Positions 16,718 through 25,755 of a stretch of DNA of 64,000 nt are shown here, in pieces. Origin of the DNA: Selenomonas sp. AE3005. GTDB taxonomy: Bacteria > Bacillota > Negativicutes > Selenomonadales > Selenomonadaceae. The notes under the pieces were generated by a model, which had not been told where the DNA came from, did no database searches, and worked only from the letters and a program-made list of their open reading frames with translations. Both the position numbers and the translations under genes were made by a program. Within the stretch, counting starts at the first letter, position 1, and every line of letters begins with the position of its first letter. Location of the stretch: the NCBI RefSeq assembly GCF_000686945.1, contig NZ_JMME01000001.1, positions 186,001 to 250,000 of the forward strand. Direction: 5' to 3'.

Positions 16718-18220
16718 ATGATTGATATTCTCGACCGCGTGCGCAACAAAGAGTTGCAGAGCAAGATTGTCACGGCGGAAGAAGCAGCAGCTTTTTTCAA
16801 GGAAGGCATGAATGTTGCAACCAGTGGTTTTACTGCTTCGGCATATCCGAAAGCTATTCCACTGGCCTTGGCTGAACGGATGAAGAAGGAACCGTTCACT
16901 ATTAACCTCTGGACAGGCGCTTCTACCGGCCCGGAGCTGGATGAGGCATTGGCAAAAGTTCACGGTATTAAGAAACGTTTACCCTACCAGACGGATAAGG
17001 ACCTGCGCAATGAAATAAACGACGGTTCCGTAGATTATCTGGACCTGCATCTTTCCGAGTCGGCTCAGCTAAGCCGCTGCGGTTATCTCGGCAAGGTTGA
17101 TGTGGCTATCGTTGAGGCCTGTGCTATTACGGAAGAAGGCAATATTATCCCGACGACGTCGCTGGGCAATGCTGCCTCCTATGTACAGAGTGCTGATACG
17201 GTTATCGTGGAAGTCAATACTTCCCAGCCGCTGGAACTCGAGGGTATGCATGATGTTTATACCCCGATGGACCCGCCCAACCGTCTGCCGATTCCTATCG
17301 TTAAGGCCACGGACCGTGTAGGTACGACGTACATTCCCTGCACACCGGACAAGATTAAATACATTGTTCCTTGCGATATTCCGGACCATACGCGTCCTTT
17401 GAAGGCCATTGATGACGACTCCCGTAAGATGAGCCAGTTCACGCTGGACTTCCTCAAGAAGGAAGTAGAGGCTGGCCGTATGCCGAAGAACCTGCTGCCG
17501 CTGCAGTCCGGTGTAGGCAATGTAGCTAACGCTGTTATGGCTGGTTTCGTTGATTCTGACCTCAAAGACCTGACGGTTTATACCGAAGTTATTCAGGACG
17601 GCATGCTCGACCTCATTGATGCCGGCAAGCTCCTGATTGCGTCTGGTACGGCTTTCAGCCCGTCGCCGGAAGGTATGGCCCGTTTCTATAAGGACGTTGC
17701 CAAGTACAAGAAATACCTGCTCCTGCGTCCGGAAGAAATTTCCAACAGCCCGGAAGTGGTGCATCGTCTCGGTGTTATCGCCATGAATACGGCTATCGAA
17801 GTGGATATCTACGGCAACGTAAACTCCACCCATATCACGGGTACCAAGATGATGAATGGTATTGGCGGCAGCGGCGACTTTGCCCGTAATGCTTACCTGA
17901 CTATTTTCTATACACCGTCCATTGCGAAAGACGGCAAGATTTCCGCTGTCGTGCCGATGTGCTCGCATATCGACCATACGGAACACGATGTGGATATCAT
18001 CATTACTGAGCAGGGTATTGCTGACCTTCGTGGCAAAGCACCGCGTGAGCGTGCACTCGAAATCATCAATAACTGCGCACATCCGGACTATCGTCCGATT
18101 CTTCTGGATTACTTCGAAAGAGCAACCGAAGCAACCCATCATGCGAACACGCCGCACATTCTGGAAGAGGCCCTGTCCTTCCATGAACGCTTTGTGGCTA
18201 CGGGCAGCATGAAAAAATAA
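16718..18220 (+). CDS. Succinyl-CoA:acetate/propionyl-CoA:succinate CoA-transferase
   Basis: 500 residues, class I CoA-transferase of the Cat1/AarC/ScpC group. The catalytic glutamate is in YTEVIQDGM (near residue 290), and the C-terminal GIGGSGDFARNAY and EQGIADLRGKAPRER segments are typical. In propionate formers it moves CoA from propionyl-CoA to succinate, giving propionate and succinyl-CoA, so the cycle spends no ATP on activation. Its position directly ahead of the mutase genes supports that direction; acetate as a partner is possible. GAGGGAGG precedes the ATG. Confidence 0.92.
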   Translation: MIDILDRVRNKELQSKIVTAEEAAAFFKEGMNVATSGFTASAYPKAIPLALAERMKKEPFTINLWTGASTGPELDEALAKVHGIKKRLPYQTDKDLRNEINDGSVDYLDLHLSESAQLSRCGYLGKVDVAIVEACAITEEGNIIPTTSLGNAASYVQSADTVIVEVNTSQPLELEGMHDVYTPMDPPNRLPIPIVKATDRVGTTYIPCTPDKIKYIVPCDIPDHTRPLKAIDDDSRKMSQFTLDFLKKEVEAGRMPKNLLPLQSGVGNVANAVMAGFVDSDLKDLTVYTEVIQDGMLDLIDAGKLLIASGTAFSPSPEGMARFYKDVAKYKKYLLLRPEEISNSPEVVHRLGVIAMNTAIEVDIYGNVNSTHITGTKMMNGIGGSGDFARNAYLTIFYTPSIAKDGKISAVVPMCSHIDHTEHDVDIIITEQGIADLRGKAPRERALEIINNCAHPDYRPILLDYFERATEATHHANTPHILEEALSFHERFVATGSMKK

Positions 18221-18279
18221 GGTAGACTATATAAATATAAAAAATAGAACTGTATGAATTGAATAGGAGGCATATCCTC

Positions 18280-19929
18280 ATGAGCACGGAAGAAATCCAG
18301 GCTGAGCTTGCAAAATACGAAGCCAGCGTAGAAAAAGCAGTAGCACGTTTCCCGGAACGTCCGCACCTTCCCGAGCAGCGCCTTTATACGCCGCTTGATA
18401 TCAAGGGCGATGATTATGCTGATGAAATCAGTTTCCCGGGTGTTTATCCCTTCACCCGTGGTGTACAGCCCACTATGTACCGTGGCCGTTTCTGGACCAT
18501 GCGTATGTATGCCGGTTTCTCCACGGCTGAAGAATCCAACAAGCGCTATCGCATGTTGATTGAAAACGGTGCTACGGGCCTTTCCTGCGCCTTCGACCTG
18601 CCGACTCAGATTGGTTACGATTCCACTGACCCGATTTCCGAAGGTGAAGTTGGTAAGGTTGGTGTTGCTATCGACTCTTTGGCTGATATGGAAACGCTCT
18701 TTGACCAGATTGACCTGGGCAAGGTTTCCACTTCCATGACCATCAATGCACCGGCATCTGTACTTCTCGCTATGTACATTGCCGTGGCTGAAAAGCAGGG
18801 CGTTCCTGCTGACCAGCTCCGTGGTACGATTCAGAACGATATTCTGAAGGAATACGCAGCCCGCGGCACGTATATCTTCCCTCCGCGCCCGTCCATGCGC
18901 CTTATCACGAATATCTTTGAATACTGCTCCAAGAATGTACCGAAATGGAACACCATTTCCATCTCCGGTTATCATATCCGTGAGGCAGGTTCCACGGCGG
19001 CTCAGGAAATCGCCTTCACGATTGCTGATGGTATCGCTTACTGCGAGGCTGCTATTAAGGCAGGCTTAAAGATTGATGACTTCGCCGGCCGTCTGTCCTT
19101 CTTCTGGAATGCGCATAACAACGTACTGGAAGAAGTGGCGAAATTCCGTGCATCCCGCCGTATCTGGGCCAAGGTTATGAAGGAACGTTTCCATGCAGAA
19201 AAGGATAAATCCATGATGCTGCGTTTCCATACTCAGACCGCTGGTTCCATGCTGACGGCTCAGCAGCCCAACAACAACATCGTCCGTGTTGCTTTGCAGA
19301 CGGCCGCAGCTGTTATGGGCGGCACGCAGTCCCTGCATACCAATTCCCGCGATGAAGCACTGGCTCTGCCGACGCAGGAATCCGTTACGATTGCCCTGCG
19401 TACGCAGCAGATTGTTGCTTACGAAAGCGGCTTGGCTGATGTCATCGACCCGCTGGCTGGTTCCTACTATGTAGAGGCCATGACGGACAAGATTGAGGCC
19501 GAAGCTTGGGATTACATCAAGAAGATTGATGATATGGGCGGTGCCGTAGCTGCTATCGAAAAAGGCTATATCCAGAAAGAAATTCAGGATTCCGCTTACA
19601 AATGGCAGATGGATGTTGAATCCGGTGCCCGCACCATCGTTGGTGTCAACAAATTCCAGATGGAAAATGAAGAACCTCCAAAAGACCTGCTGAAGGTTGA
19701 TGAAGCTGTTGGCGAACGCCAGAAGGCTAAAGTCAATGCCATGAAGGAAAAACGCGACAATGAGGCTGTTAAAGCAGCTCTGGCTGACCTCAAGAAAGCC
19801 TGCCAGGACGAAAACGAAAACCTTATGCCGCATATCCTTAATGCCGTTAAGACCTACGCAACACTCGGTGAAATCTGCAACGTTATGCGTGAAGTTTTCG
19901 GTGAATACGAGGCACATGTAAGCCTGTAA
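18280..19929 (+). CDS. Methylmalonyl-CoA mutase, catalytic (large) chain without B12 domain
   Basis: 549 residues covering only the substrate-binding TIM-barrel part of acyl-CoA mutases. [24 protein letters not shown] (residues 61-84, not quoted further) carries the Tyr/Arg substrate contacts, and the [11 protein letters not shown] and [12 protein letters not shown] regions match the methylmalonyl type. The cobalamin-binding domain is a separate gene 34 bases downstream, as in split mutases of archaea and some Firmicutes. It interconverts succinyl-CoA and (R)-methylmalonyl-CoA. AGGAGG lies ten bases before the ATG at 18280; an upstream TTG at 18259 is within the ribosome-site region and is rejected. 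Confidence 0.93.
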   Translation: MSTEEIQAELAKYEASVEKAVARFPERPHLPEQRLYTPLDIKGDDYADEISFPGVYPFTRGVQPTMYRGRFWTMRMYAGFSTAEESNKRYRMLIENGATGLSCAFDLPTQIGYDSTDPISEGEVGKVGVAIDSLADMETLFDQIDLGKVSTSMTINAPASVLLAMYIAVAEKQGVPADQLRGTIQNDILKEYAARGTYIFPPRPSMRLITNIFEYCSKNVPKWNTISISGYHIREAGSTAAQEIAFTIADGIAYCEAAIKAGLKIDDFAGRLSFFWNAHNNVLEEVAKFRASRRIWAKVMKERFHAEKDKSMMLRFHTQTAGSMLTAQQPNNNIVRVALQTAAAVMGGTQSLHTNSRDEALALPTQESVTIALRTQQIVAYESGLADVIDPLAGSYYVEAMTDKIEAEAWDYIKKIDDMGGAVAAIEKGYIQKEIQDSAYKWQMDVESGARTIVGVNKFQMENEEPPKDLLKVDEAVGERQKAKVNAMKEKRDNEAVKAALADLKKACQDENENLMPHILNAVKTYATLGEICNVMREVFGEYEAHVSL

Positions 19930-19963
19930 TCAACAGCGTAGTTTTAGCTTGGAGGAATACAAA

Positions 19964-20359
19964 ATGGAAAAGAAAATCAGAGTTCTTGTTGCCAAACCGG
20001 GCCTTGATGGCCATGACCGTGGTGCGAAAGTTGTTGCCCGCGCTCTGCGCGATGCTGGTTTTGAAGTTATTTACACGGGCCTGCGCCAGACTCCGGAACA
20101 GATTGCCGAAGCTGCCCTGCAGGAAGACGTTAATGTTGTTGCTATGAGCATCCTTTCCGGTGCGCACGGCCATCTCTTCCCGAAAGTGGTTGACCTGGTT
20201 CGCGGCAACGGCATGACTGATACCCTGATTATCGGCGGCGGCGTTATCCCCGATGGCGACATTCCGGCACTCAAAGAGGCTGGTGTTGCTGAGGTATTCA
20301 CGCCGGGCACGCCGACCAGCGATGTGGTCAACTTCATCAAAGAAAATGTAAAGCTCTAA
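19964..20359 (+). CDS. Methylmalonyl-CoA mutase, cobalamin-binding (small) chain
   Basis: 131-residue B12-binding domain. The signature DxHxxG appears as GLDGHDRGA (His is the lower cobalt ligand), followed by SILSGAH and IIGGGVIP, which bind the nucleotide tail. With the preceding 549-residue chain it makes up a complete split mutase. GGAGG lies about nine bases before the ATG at 19964. Location is cytosolic; it needs cobalamin, supplied by the pathway encoded in part at 62-64 kb. Confidence 0.94.
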   Translation: MEKKIRVLVAKPGLDGHDRGAKVVARALRDAGFEVIYTGLRQTPEQIAEAALQEDVNVVAMSILSGAHGHLFPKVVDLVRGNGMTDTLIIGGGVIPDGDIPALKEAGVAEVFTPGTPTSDVVNFIKENVKL

Positions 20360-20377
20360 TAATTTAAGCAAGTATCT

Positions 20378-20426
20378 AGTGTTAGGAGGGGGAAGCTGCA
20401 TAAGAAGGGCTTTCCTTCCTGACACT
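20378..20426 (+). other. Intercistronic hairpin before meaB
   Basis: AGTGTTAGGAGGGGGAAG pairs with CTTTCCTTCCTGACACT across a 17-bp imperfect stem, in the 102-base gap between the B12-binding chain and the GTPase gene. It is not followed by a T run, so processing or mRNA-stability control is more likely than termination. Confidence 0.5.
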
Positions 20427-20461
20427 ATTTTCTTGCCAAACTACCGAAAGGTGGTGACATC

Positions 20462-21403
20462 ATGGATATAGCAAAAGAGTTACTCAACGGCAATCGTCTG
20501 GCCTTATCCAAGGCGATTACAGCCATTGAAAACGAATATCCCGAGGCCACGGAGATTATGAAGGAAATCTATCCGCATACCGGCCATGCTTATGTTTTAG
20601 GTATTACCGGGCCGCCGGGCGCTGGCAAGAGCACGCTTACGGATAAGATTACCCGCGCTTATCGCGCACAGGGCAAGACTGTCGGCATTGTAGCTGTTGA
20701 CCCGACCAGCCCCTTTACCGGTGGTGCTATTCTGGGCGACCGTATCCGTATGAATGAGCTGACACTTGACGCAGGAGTCTTTATCCGCAGTATGGGCACC
20801 CGTGGCAGTTTAGGGGGACTTTCCCACAAGACTGCCGACGCTGTAAAAGCGATGGATGCCTTTGGAAAGGACATCATTATTGTCGAAACTGTCGGTGTAG
20901 GCCAGTCGGAGGTGGATATCGTTAAAGCCGCCGACACTACGATGGTCGTGCTGATTCCCGGTATGGGTGATGATATTCAGGCCATCAAAGCCGGTATTTT
21001 GGAAATCGGTGATTTGTACTGCATCAACAAGTCTGACCTTGACGGGGCAGACAAACTGGTGCGGGAAATCAACATGATGCTGGATTTGGACAGCTTTATG
21101 ACGGACTGGCGGCCGCCGATTACCAAGGTGATTGCCAGCCAGAATGAGGGTATTGAGGACTTAATCGGCACAGTCGAAAAGCACAGGGCGTATATCGAAG
21201 GCAATGGGGAACTGACCCGCCGCCGCACGAAACGCACCCGTGATGAAATGCTCGATATCTTAAACAGCGGCATTAACAATTTTGTCAAAGGACAGATTGT
21301 GGATAGCGGCCGTTTGGATGAATACGTCGAAAAAATCCGTGCCCATGATACAGACCCTTATACTGTAGTAGGCGGTCTGATGGATGAGATGTTAAAAAAA
21401 TAA
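20462..21403 (+). CDS. meaB: MeaB/ArgK-type GTPase, mutase chaperone
   Basis: 313 residues. G1 is GPPGAGKST (near residue 44), then DPTSPFTGGAILGDRIRM, ETVGVGQSE and NKSD, the set that defines MeaB/MMAA-type G3E GTPases. These proteins gate cobalamin loading and protect or reactivate methylmalonyl-CoA mutase. Older annotations call the family ArgK or LAO transport kinase, which is misleading here. GGTGGTGA is the ribosome site. The position right after both mutase chains strongly supports the chaperone role. Confidence 0.93.
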   Translation: MDIAKELLNGNRLALSKAITAIENEYPEATEIMKEIYPHTGHAYVLGITGPPGAGKSTLTDKITRAYRAQGKTVGIVAVDPTSPFTGGAILGDRIRMNELTLDAGVFIRSMGTRGSLGGLSHKTADAVKAMDAFGKDIIIVETVGVGQSEVDIVKAADTTMVVLIPGMGDDIQAIKAGILEIGDLYCINKSDLDGADKLVREINMMLDLDSFMTDWRPPITKVIASQNEGIEDLIGTVEKHRAYIEGNGELTRRRTKRTRDEMLDILNSGINNFVKGQIVDSGRLDEYVEKIRAHDTDPYTVVGGLMDEMLKK

Positions 21404-21431
21404 TTTACATATTTTTAGGAGGTTGTGCATT

Positions 21432-21848
21432 ATGTTTAAGGTATTAGGTGTAGACCATATTGGTATTGCTGTAGGTGACCTGAAAGAAGTAGGCTCCTTC
21501 TGGGGCGATATGCTGGGCCTGCCGAACAATGGTGAAGAAACTGTTGAAGAACAGAAAGTAACCACGGGTTTCTTCCCGACGCCGAACGGCAGTGAAATTG
21601 AACTCTTAGCAGCTACGGCTGATGATTCCCCGATTGCCAAATTCATCGAAAAGAACGGCGGCCGCGGCGGCATTCAGCACATTGCCCTGCGTGTAGATAA
21701 CCTCGAAGCAGCATTGGCTGACCTCAAGGAAAAAGGCGTACGCCTGATTGATGAAAAGCCCCGTAAAGGTGCCGGCGGTGCCAAGATTGCCTTTGTTCAT
21801 CCGAAAGCCTCCCATGGTGTTCTGCTTGAACTTTGCCAGCGCGACTAA
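21432..21848 (+). CDS. mce: Methylmalonyl-CoA epimerase
   Basis: 138-residue protein of the glyoxalase/VOC fold. Metal ligands of the family are visible in VDHIGIAV near residue 8, QHIALRV near residue 80, and LLELCQ at the end. It converts the (R) epimer made by the mutase to the (S) epimer needed by the decarboxylase. The ATG at 21432 is ten bases after AGGAGG; a TTG at 21423 is rejected. It is 28 bases behind meaB in the same operon. Confidence 0.92.
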   Translation: MFKVLGVDHIGIAVGDLKEVGSFWGDMLGLPNNGEETVEEQKVTTGFFPTPNGSEIELLAATADDSPIAKFIEKNGGRGGIQHIALRVDNLEAALADLKEKGVRLIDEKPRKGAGGAKIAFVHPKASHGVLLELCQRD

Positions 21849-21964
21849 TCGCAGCATTTACCATAATTATTTATCACTAGGTAATAATAACTTGCAATTT
21901 CCCGGCAAATAGTGCAAAATATATAGCGGAGAACACAAAAGCTAATTATATGAGGAGGTATATA

Positions 21965-23494
21965 ATGGCTACTGTTCAGGAAAAAATTGATTTAATGCAT
22001 GCCAAAAAAGAACATATCATGCAGGGCGGCGGCGAAGCTCGTATCGCCAAACAGCATGAAAAAGGCAAGCAGACAGCACGTGAGCGTATTGCCAAGCTCT
22101 TTGACGAAGGTACTTTCGTTGAGCTGGATATGTTTATGAAACATCGTTGCACCAACTTCGGTCAGGAGAAGAAAGAACTGCCCGGCGAAGGTGTAGTGAC
22201 CGGTTACGGTACGGTTGACGGCCGTCTGGTTTATGCTTATGCACAGGATTTCACCGTCGAAGGCGGTTCCCTGGGTGAAAAGCATGCACATAAGATTTGG
22301 AAGGTTATGGACCTGGCCATGAAGATGGGTGCTCCCTGCATCGGTATCAACGATTCCGGTGGTGCGCGTATTCAGGAGGCTGTAGACGCCCTGTCCGGTT
22401 ACGGCGGCATCTTCTTCCGCAACACGGCAGCATCCGGTGTTATCCCGCAGATTTCCGTAATCATGGGACCCTGCGCCGGCGGTGCTGTATACAGCCCGGC
22501 TATCACGGACTTTATCTACATGGTAAAGAATACGAGCCAGATGTTCATCACGGGCCCGGCAGTTATCAAATCCGTTACGGCTGAAGAAGTAACGGCTGAG
22601 GCTCTCGGTGGTGCTATGACGCATAACACCCGCAGCGGTGTAGCTCACTTTGCCGCCGAGGACGAGGACGACTGCATTAAGCAGATTCGTTACCTGCTGT
22701 CCTTCCTGCCGAGCAACAACATGGAAGACGCGCCGATTATGGAAACCGGCGATGACCCGGACCGTCAGGATGAAAGCCTGAACACGGTTATTCCGGACAA
22801 CCCGAATGCACCGTATGACATGAAGGACGTTATCCGTTCCATCGTCGACAATGGTGAATTCTACGAAGTGCATGAGCACTTTGCTACCAACATCATCTGC
22901 TGCTTTGCCCGTTTCGACGGCCGCAGCGTTGGTATCATTGCCAACCAGCCGAATGTTATGGCCGGCTGCCTGGATGTTGACGCATCCGATAAATCCGCGC
23001 GTTTCATCCGTTTCTGTGATGCCTTCAACATTCCTCTGGTTAACCTCGTTGACGTACCGGGATTCCTGCCGGGCGTTGACCAGGAACATAATGGTATCAT
23101 CCGTCATGGTGCCAAGATGCTGTATGCATACAGTGAAGCAACTGTTCCTAAGGTTACGGTTATTACCCGTAAGGCTTATGGCGGTTCCTACATCGCTATG
23201 TGCTGCCGCGAACTCGGCGCTGACCAGGTTATGGCTTGGCCGACTTCGGAAATCGCTGTTATGGGCCCGGCTGGTGCCGCTAACATCATTTTCCGTAAGG
23301 ACCCGGACAAGGACGCCAAGACGGCAGAGTATGTGGAAAACTTCGCTACGCCGTACGTTGCTGCTGAACGCGGCTATGTAGATATGGTTATCGAGCCGAA
23401 GGAAACCCGTCCGTGCATTATTACGGCACTGAATGCTCTGGCCAGCAAGCGTGAAGTTGGCCCGGCTAAGAAACATGGGTGCATTCCGCTTTAA
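21965..23494 (+). CDS. mmdA: Methylmalonyl-CoA decarboxylase, alpha (carboxyltransferase) subunit
   Basis: 509 residues, acyl-CoA carboxyltransferase of the MmdA/PccB type with two crotonase-like halves. INDSGGARIQE and the GPCAGGAVYSPA oxyanion segment are in the first half; VDVPGFLPG and AYGGSYIAMC are in the second. It transfers the carboxyl from (S)-methylmalonyl-CoA to biotin on MmdC, giving propionyl-CoA. MmdE, MmdC and the delta and beta membrane subunits nearby indicate the Na+-pumping decarboxylase rather than a transcarboxylase or ATP-dependent carboxylase. GAGGAGG precedes the ATG at 21965. Confidence 0.93.
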   Translation: MATVQEKIDLMHAKKEHIMQGGGEARIAKQHEKGKQTARERIAKLFDEGTFVELDMFMKHRCTNFGQEKKELPGEGVVTGYGTVDGRLVYAYAQDFTVEGGSLGEKHAHKIWKVMDLAMKMGAPCIGINDSGGARIQEAVDALSGYGGIFFRNTAASGVIPQISVIMGPCAGGAVYSPAITDFIYMVKNTSQMFITGPAVIKSVTAEEVTAEALGGAMTHNTRSGVAHFAAEDEDDCIKQIRYLLSFLPSNNMEDAPIMETGDDPDRQDESLNTVIPDNPNAPYDMKDVIRSIVDNGEFYEVHEHFATNIICCFARFDGRSVGIIANQPNVMAGCLDVDASDKSARFIRFCDAFNIPLVNLVDVPGFLPGVDQEHNGIIRHGAKMLYAYSEATVPKVTVITRKAYGGSYIAMCCRELGADQVMAWPTSEIAVMGPAGAANIIFRKDPDKDAKTAEYVENFATPYVAAERGYVDMVIEPKETRPCIITALNALASKREVGPAKKHGCIPL

Positions 23495-23514
23495 TCTTTC
23501 GGAGGTCTTTTACC

Positions 23515-23670
23515 ATGAAAACTGAAGCAAATGGCGCTTCGCCAGAAGTAGTAGCAGCAATTACCGCTGCTGTCCAGATGATGATGGGCAACAAGGTTAT
23601 CGCTGTACGTATTAAGCGCAGCGATGTATGGGCACTGTCCGCCCGCGGCGGTCTGGCCCGGCAGTTCTAA
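23515..23670 (+). CDS. mmdE: Methylmalonyl-CoA decarboxylase, epsilon subunit
   Basis: 51 residues starting MKTEANGASPEVVAAITAAV. It matches the C-terminal part of the delta subunit at 14935 (SPEVVAVIAAAV, then a basic region), which is the described relation between the epsilon and delta chains in Veillonella. In that enzyme epsilon stabilises the complex. A GGAGG site lies about eight bases ahead of the ATG at 23515. It lies between mmdA and mmdC, as in the Veillonella order without mmdD. Easily missed because of its size. Confidence 0.85.
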   Translation: MKTEANGASPEVVAAITAAVQMMMGNKVIAVRIKRSDVWALSARGGLARQF

Positions 23671-23706
23671 TCCTTGTGACAAGAATCTTTGATGGGGGAA
23701 TATTTA

Positions 23707-24096
23707 ATGAAAAAGTTCAATATCACCGTAAACGGCACGGCTTATGAAGTCGAAGTTGAAGAAGTAAAATCCGCTGTTGCAGCTCCGAAGGCTGCACCGG
23801 CTGCTCCGAAAGCAGCTCCGGCTCCGGCCGCTCCGGCTGCACCGGCAGCTCCGAAGAAGGCTGCTGTAGCCGCTGGCGCTGGTGAGCATTCTATCGATGC
23901 TCCGATGCCGGGCAAAATCGTGAAACTCGTTGCCAGCGAAGGTCAGTCCGTTAAGGCTGGCGAAACCCTGCTGATTCTTGAAGCCATGAAGATGCAGAAC
24001 GAAATCGCTGCTGACGCTGACGGCGTAGTAAAGAGCTTTAATGTAGCTGCCGGCCAGAGCGTTAAGGCTCACGAATCCCTGGTTATCCTGGGCTAA
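23707..24096 (+). CDS. mmdC: Biotin carboxyl carrier subunit (gamma)
   Basis: 129 residues. There is a short N-terminal beta region, an Ala/Pro-rich flexible linker (about residues 24-56) and a C-terminal biotinyl domain whose modified lysine is in EAMKMQNE (Lys95). It carries CO2 as carboxybiotin from MmdA to the membrane subunit MmdB. GGGGG lies ahead of the ATG at 23707; the frame is open 6 codons further up, inside the ribosome site. A strong terminator closes the propionate operon here. Confidence 0.95.
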   Translation: MKKFNITVNGTAYEVEVEEVKSAVAAPKAAPAAPKAAPAPAAPAAPAAPKKAAVAAGAGEHSIDAPMPGKIVKLVASEGQSVKAGETLLILEAMKMQNEIAADADGVVKSFNVAAGQSVKAHESLVILG

Positions 24097-24112
24097 TTTC
24101 ATAGCGAATCAG

Positions 24113-24138
24113 AAAAGAGCACTGCGGTGCTCTTTTTT
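24113..24138 (+). terminator. Terminator of the propionate operon
   Basis: AAAAGAGCAC (24113-24122), loop TGCG, GTGCTCTTTTTT (24127-24138). Confidence 0.93.
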
Positions 24139-24184
24139 GCTGTCATATGAACGAATAGACAATTGATAATCTAACTCAATTACC

Positions 24185-24213
24185 TTGACAAGTCAGTCTG
24201 ACACCTGTAGAAT
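24185..24213 (+). promoter_or_regulatory. Promoter of the metal-binding lipoprotein gene
   Basis: TTGACA (24185-24190), 17-base spacer, TAGAAT (24208-24213). The spacer holds TGAC/GTCA half sites (TTGACAAGTCAG) that could bind a regulator, but they also resemble the TGAC motif of nearby terminators. Confidence 0.75.
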
Positions 24214-24265
24214 GTGATTTGTTTCTTAATTAGATGTTGTTATCATTGGGAAGGAGTTATGCTGC

Positions 24266-25159
24266 TTGAAAAAGTTAATGAGTATATTGCTGGCTGTTCT
24301 CGTATGTGTTTTTGCCGTAGGCTGCGGCGGCCAGACAGCCCAGGACAAGAAGGAATTTACCATCGTCACGTCTTTCTATCCCATGTATATTGATGTGCTG
24401 AATATCACCAAAGGGGTGGAAGGTGTTAAGGTGGTCAATATGACCAAGCCGCAGACGGGCTGCCTGCATGATTACCAGCTGACCACTGAAGATATGAAGA
24501 CACTCGAAAGCGCTGATGTGTTTGTAGTTAATGGTGCCGGGATGGAAAGTTTTTTGGAAAAGGCTGCCAAGCAGAATCCGAAGATGAAGACCATCGAGGC
24601 CTCCAATTATAAAGATATCAATCTGCTGAAAGATGGGGAGGCTGACAATCCGCATGTGTGGTTATCGGTGACCTATGCCATTGCCCAGGTCAAGGCCATT
24701 ACTGCCGGACTGTGTGAGGCAGATCCTGGTCATAAGGACGCTTACCGCAAGAATGCTTTGGACTATTGCATGAAACTGGAGCAGCTTAAAGAGGAAATGC
24801 ACGGTGAGCTCGACAAGCTGCCGCATAAGGATATTGTGACCTTCCATGAGGCTTTCCCGTATCTGGCTAAGGAATTCAAGCTGAACATCGTCAGTGTCAT
24901 TGAACGTGAGCCGGGCACAGAGCCGACGCCGCAGGAACTCGAGGACACGATTACGAAGGTGAAGGGGCTCGCTGCCAAGGTGTTGTTCACGGAACCGCAG
25001 TACTCTCCGGCAGCAGCGGAAACCATTGCCCGGGAAACAGGGGCAAAGATTTACCAGCTTGACCCGGTAGTAACTGGTGAGGCCAATGAAAGCGCTATTG
25101 ATGCTTATATCGATACCATGAAAAAGAATATGGCGGTGCTTAAAGAAGCTCTGCAATGA
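24266..25159 (+). CDS. Zinc/manganese ABC transporter substrate-binding lipoprotein (ZnuA-like)
   Basis: 297 residues with a lipoprotein signal peptide: basic start, hydrophobic run and lipobox VFAVGC, so Cys20 would be acylated. The mature part has the cluster A-I fold marks FYPMY, three metal-site histidines in CLHDYQ, NPHVWLS and TFHEAFPYLA, and a late acidic residue in QLDPV. No His-rich loop is present. It starts at TTG with AAGGAG nine bases upstream. No permease or ATPase gene adjoins it; a promoter before and a terminator after make it an orphan binding protein. Zn versus Mn cannot be decided. Confidence 0.85.
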   Translation: MKKLMSILLAVLVCVFAVGCGGQTAQDKKEFTIVTSFYPMYIDVLNITKGVEGVKVVNMTKPQTGCLHDYQLTTEDMKTLESADVFVVNGAGMESFLEKAAKQNPKMKTIEASNYKDINLLKDGEADNPHVWLSVTYAIAQVKAITAGLCEADPGHKDAYRKNALDYCMKLEQLKEEMHGELDKLPHKDIVTFHEAFPYLAKEFKLNIVSVIEREPGTEPTPQELEDTITKVKGLAAKVLFTEPQYSPAAAETIARETGAKIYQLDPVVTGEANESAIDAYIDTMKKNMAVLKEALQ

Positions 25160-25168
25160 TGATGAAAA

Positions 25169-25199
25169 TGACTTGTCAGCGTTGACAAGTCATTTTTTC
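25169..25199 (+). terminator. Terminator after the metal-binding lipoprotein gene
   Basis: ATGACTTGTCA, then GCG, then TTGACAAGTCAT and TTTTTT. Another TGAC-type hairpin. Confidence 0.9.
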
Positions 25200-25251
25200 T
25201 TGCCAAAAGTCAAAAAAACAAATATAATATAATAAAAGTCAAATGGTCAAT
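25200..25251 (+). promoter_or_regulatory. ctsR operon promoter with CtsR-like half sites
   Basis: TTGCCA (25200-25205), 17-base spacer and TATAAT (25223-25228). AGTCAAA heptamers occur at 25208-25214 and 25237-25243 and GGTCAAT at 25245-25251, flanking the -10. CtsR recognises direct repeats of RGTCAAA. The usual three-base spacing between heptamers is not exact here, so autorepression is likely but the exact operator is uncertain. Confidence 0.6.
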
Positions 25252-25291
25252 TGTGATTTATAAATAGTTCGGATTTTAGAGGGTGAGAGAA

Positions 25292-25744
25292 ATGAGCAAT
25301 ATTGCCGATTTGATTGAAGCCTATATCCTGCGGCAGCTGGCTACGCAGCAGGACGGCAAAGTGGAGCTCCGGCGCACGGATATCGCTGACGAGATTTCCT
25401 GTGCTCCGTCGCAGATTAGCTATGTGCTGTCCACCCGTTTTACCCAGGACAAGGGTTTTGTGGTGGAATCCCGGCGCGGGCTCGGCGGTTTTATCCGCAT
25501 TGTGCAGGTGCCGGTAAAAAATATGGTCTATGAGGACATGCTGGACAGCATTCATGTGGATACAGAGCTGCCGGTTGTACAGTCCATGATAAAATATCTG
25601 TTGCAGCATGAAATGATTACCGGCCGTGAGGCCTCGCTGATGATGCAGTTTGTGGTTTCGATATTCCAGTCGGAATCCATCACACCTAAGGAACGGGTGC
25701 GTATGCTTAAAACTATGCTGCTTACATTGGAGAACTTTTCCTAG
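25292..25744 (+). CDS. ctsR: Transcriptional repressor CtsR of class III heat-shock genes
   Basis: 150 residues. It starts MSNIADLIEAYILRQL and has the DNA-binding winged-helix region CAPSQISYVLSTRF followed by the ESRRGLGGFIRI beta-wing with its conserved RGGGG-like turn. CtsR represses clp genes and is inactivated by heat and by the McsA/McsB arginine kinase encoded next door. The ATG at 25292 has GAGGGTG eight bases upstream; the GTG at 25283 overlaps the ribosome site. First gene of the four-gene operon. Confidence 0.95.
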   Translation: MSNIADLIEAYILRQLATQQDGKVELRRTDIADEISCAPSQISYVLSTRFTQDKGFVVESRRGLGGFIRIVQVPVKNMVYEDMLDSIHVDTELPVVQSMIKYLLQHEMITGREASLMMQFVVSIFQSESITPKERVRMLKTMLLTLENFS

Positions 25745-25755
25745 GGGGTGTGTTT

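Noticed and set aside
20378-20426. Hairpin before meaB read as an operon terminator
   Set aside because: No T run follows, and meaB belongs functionally with the upstream mutase genes.
21992-23476. 494-codon open frame on the minus strand across mmdA
   Set aside because: Antisense shadow of mmdA with no ribosome site or family resemblance.
23776-23880. GCT/CCG-rich repeat as a possible tandem repeat locus
   Set aside because: It is the coding sequence of the normal Ala/Pro linker of the biotin carrier protein.
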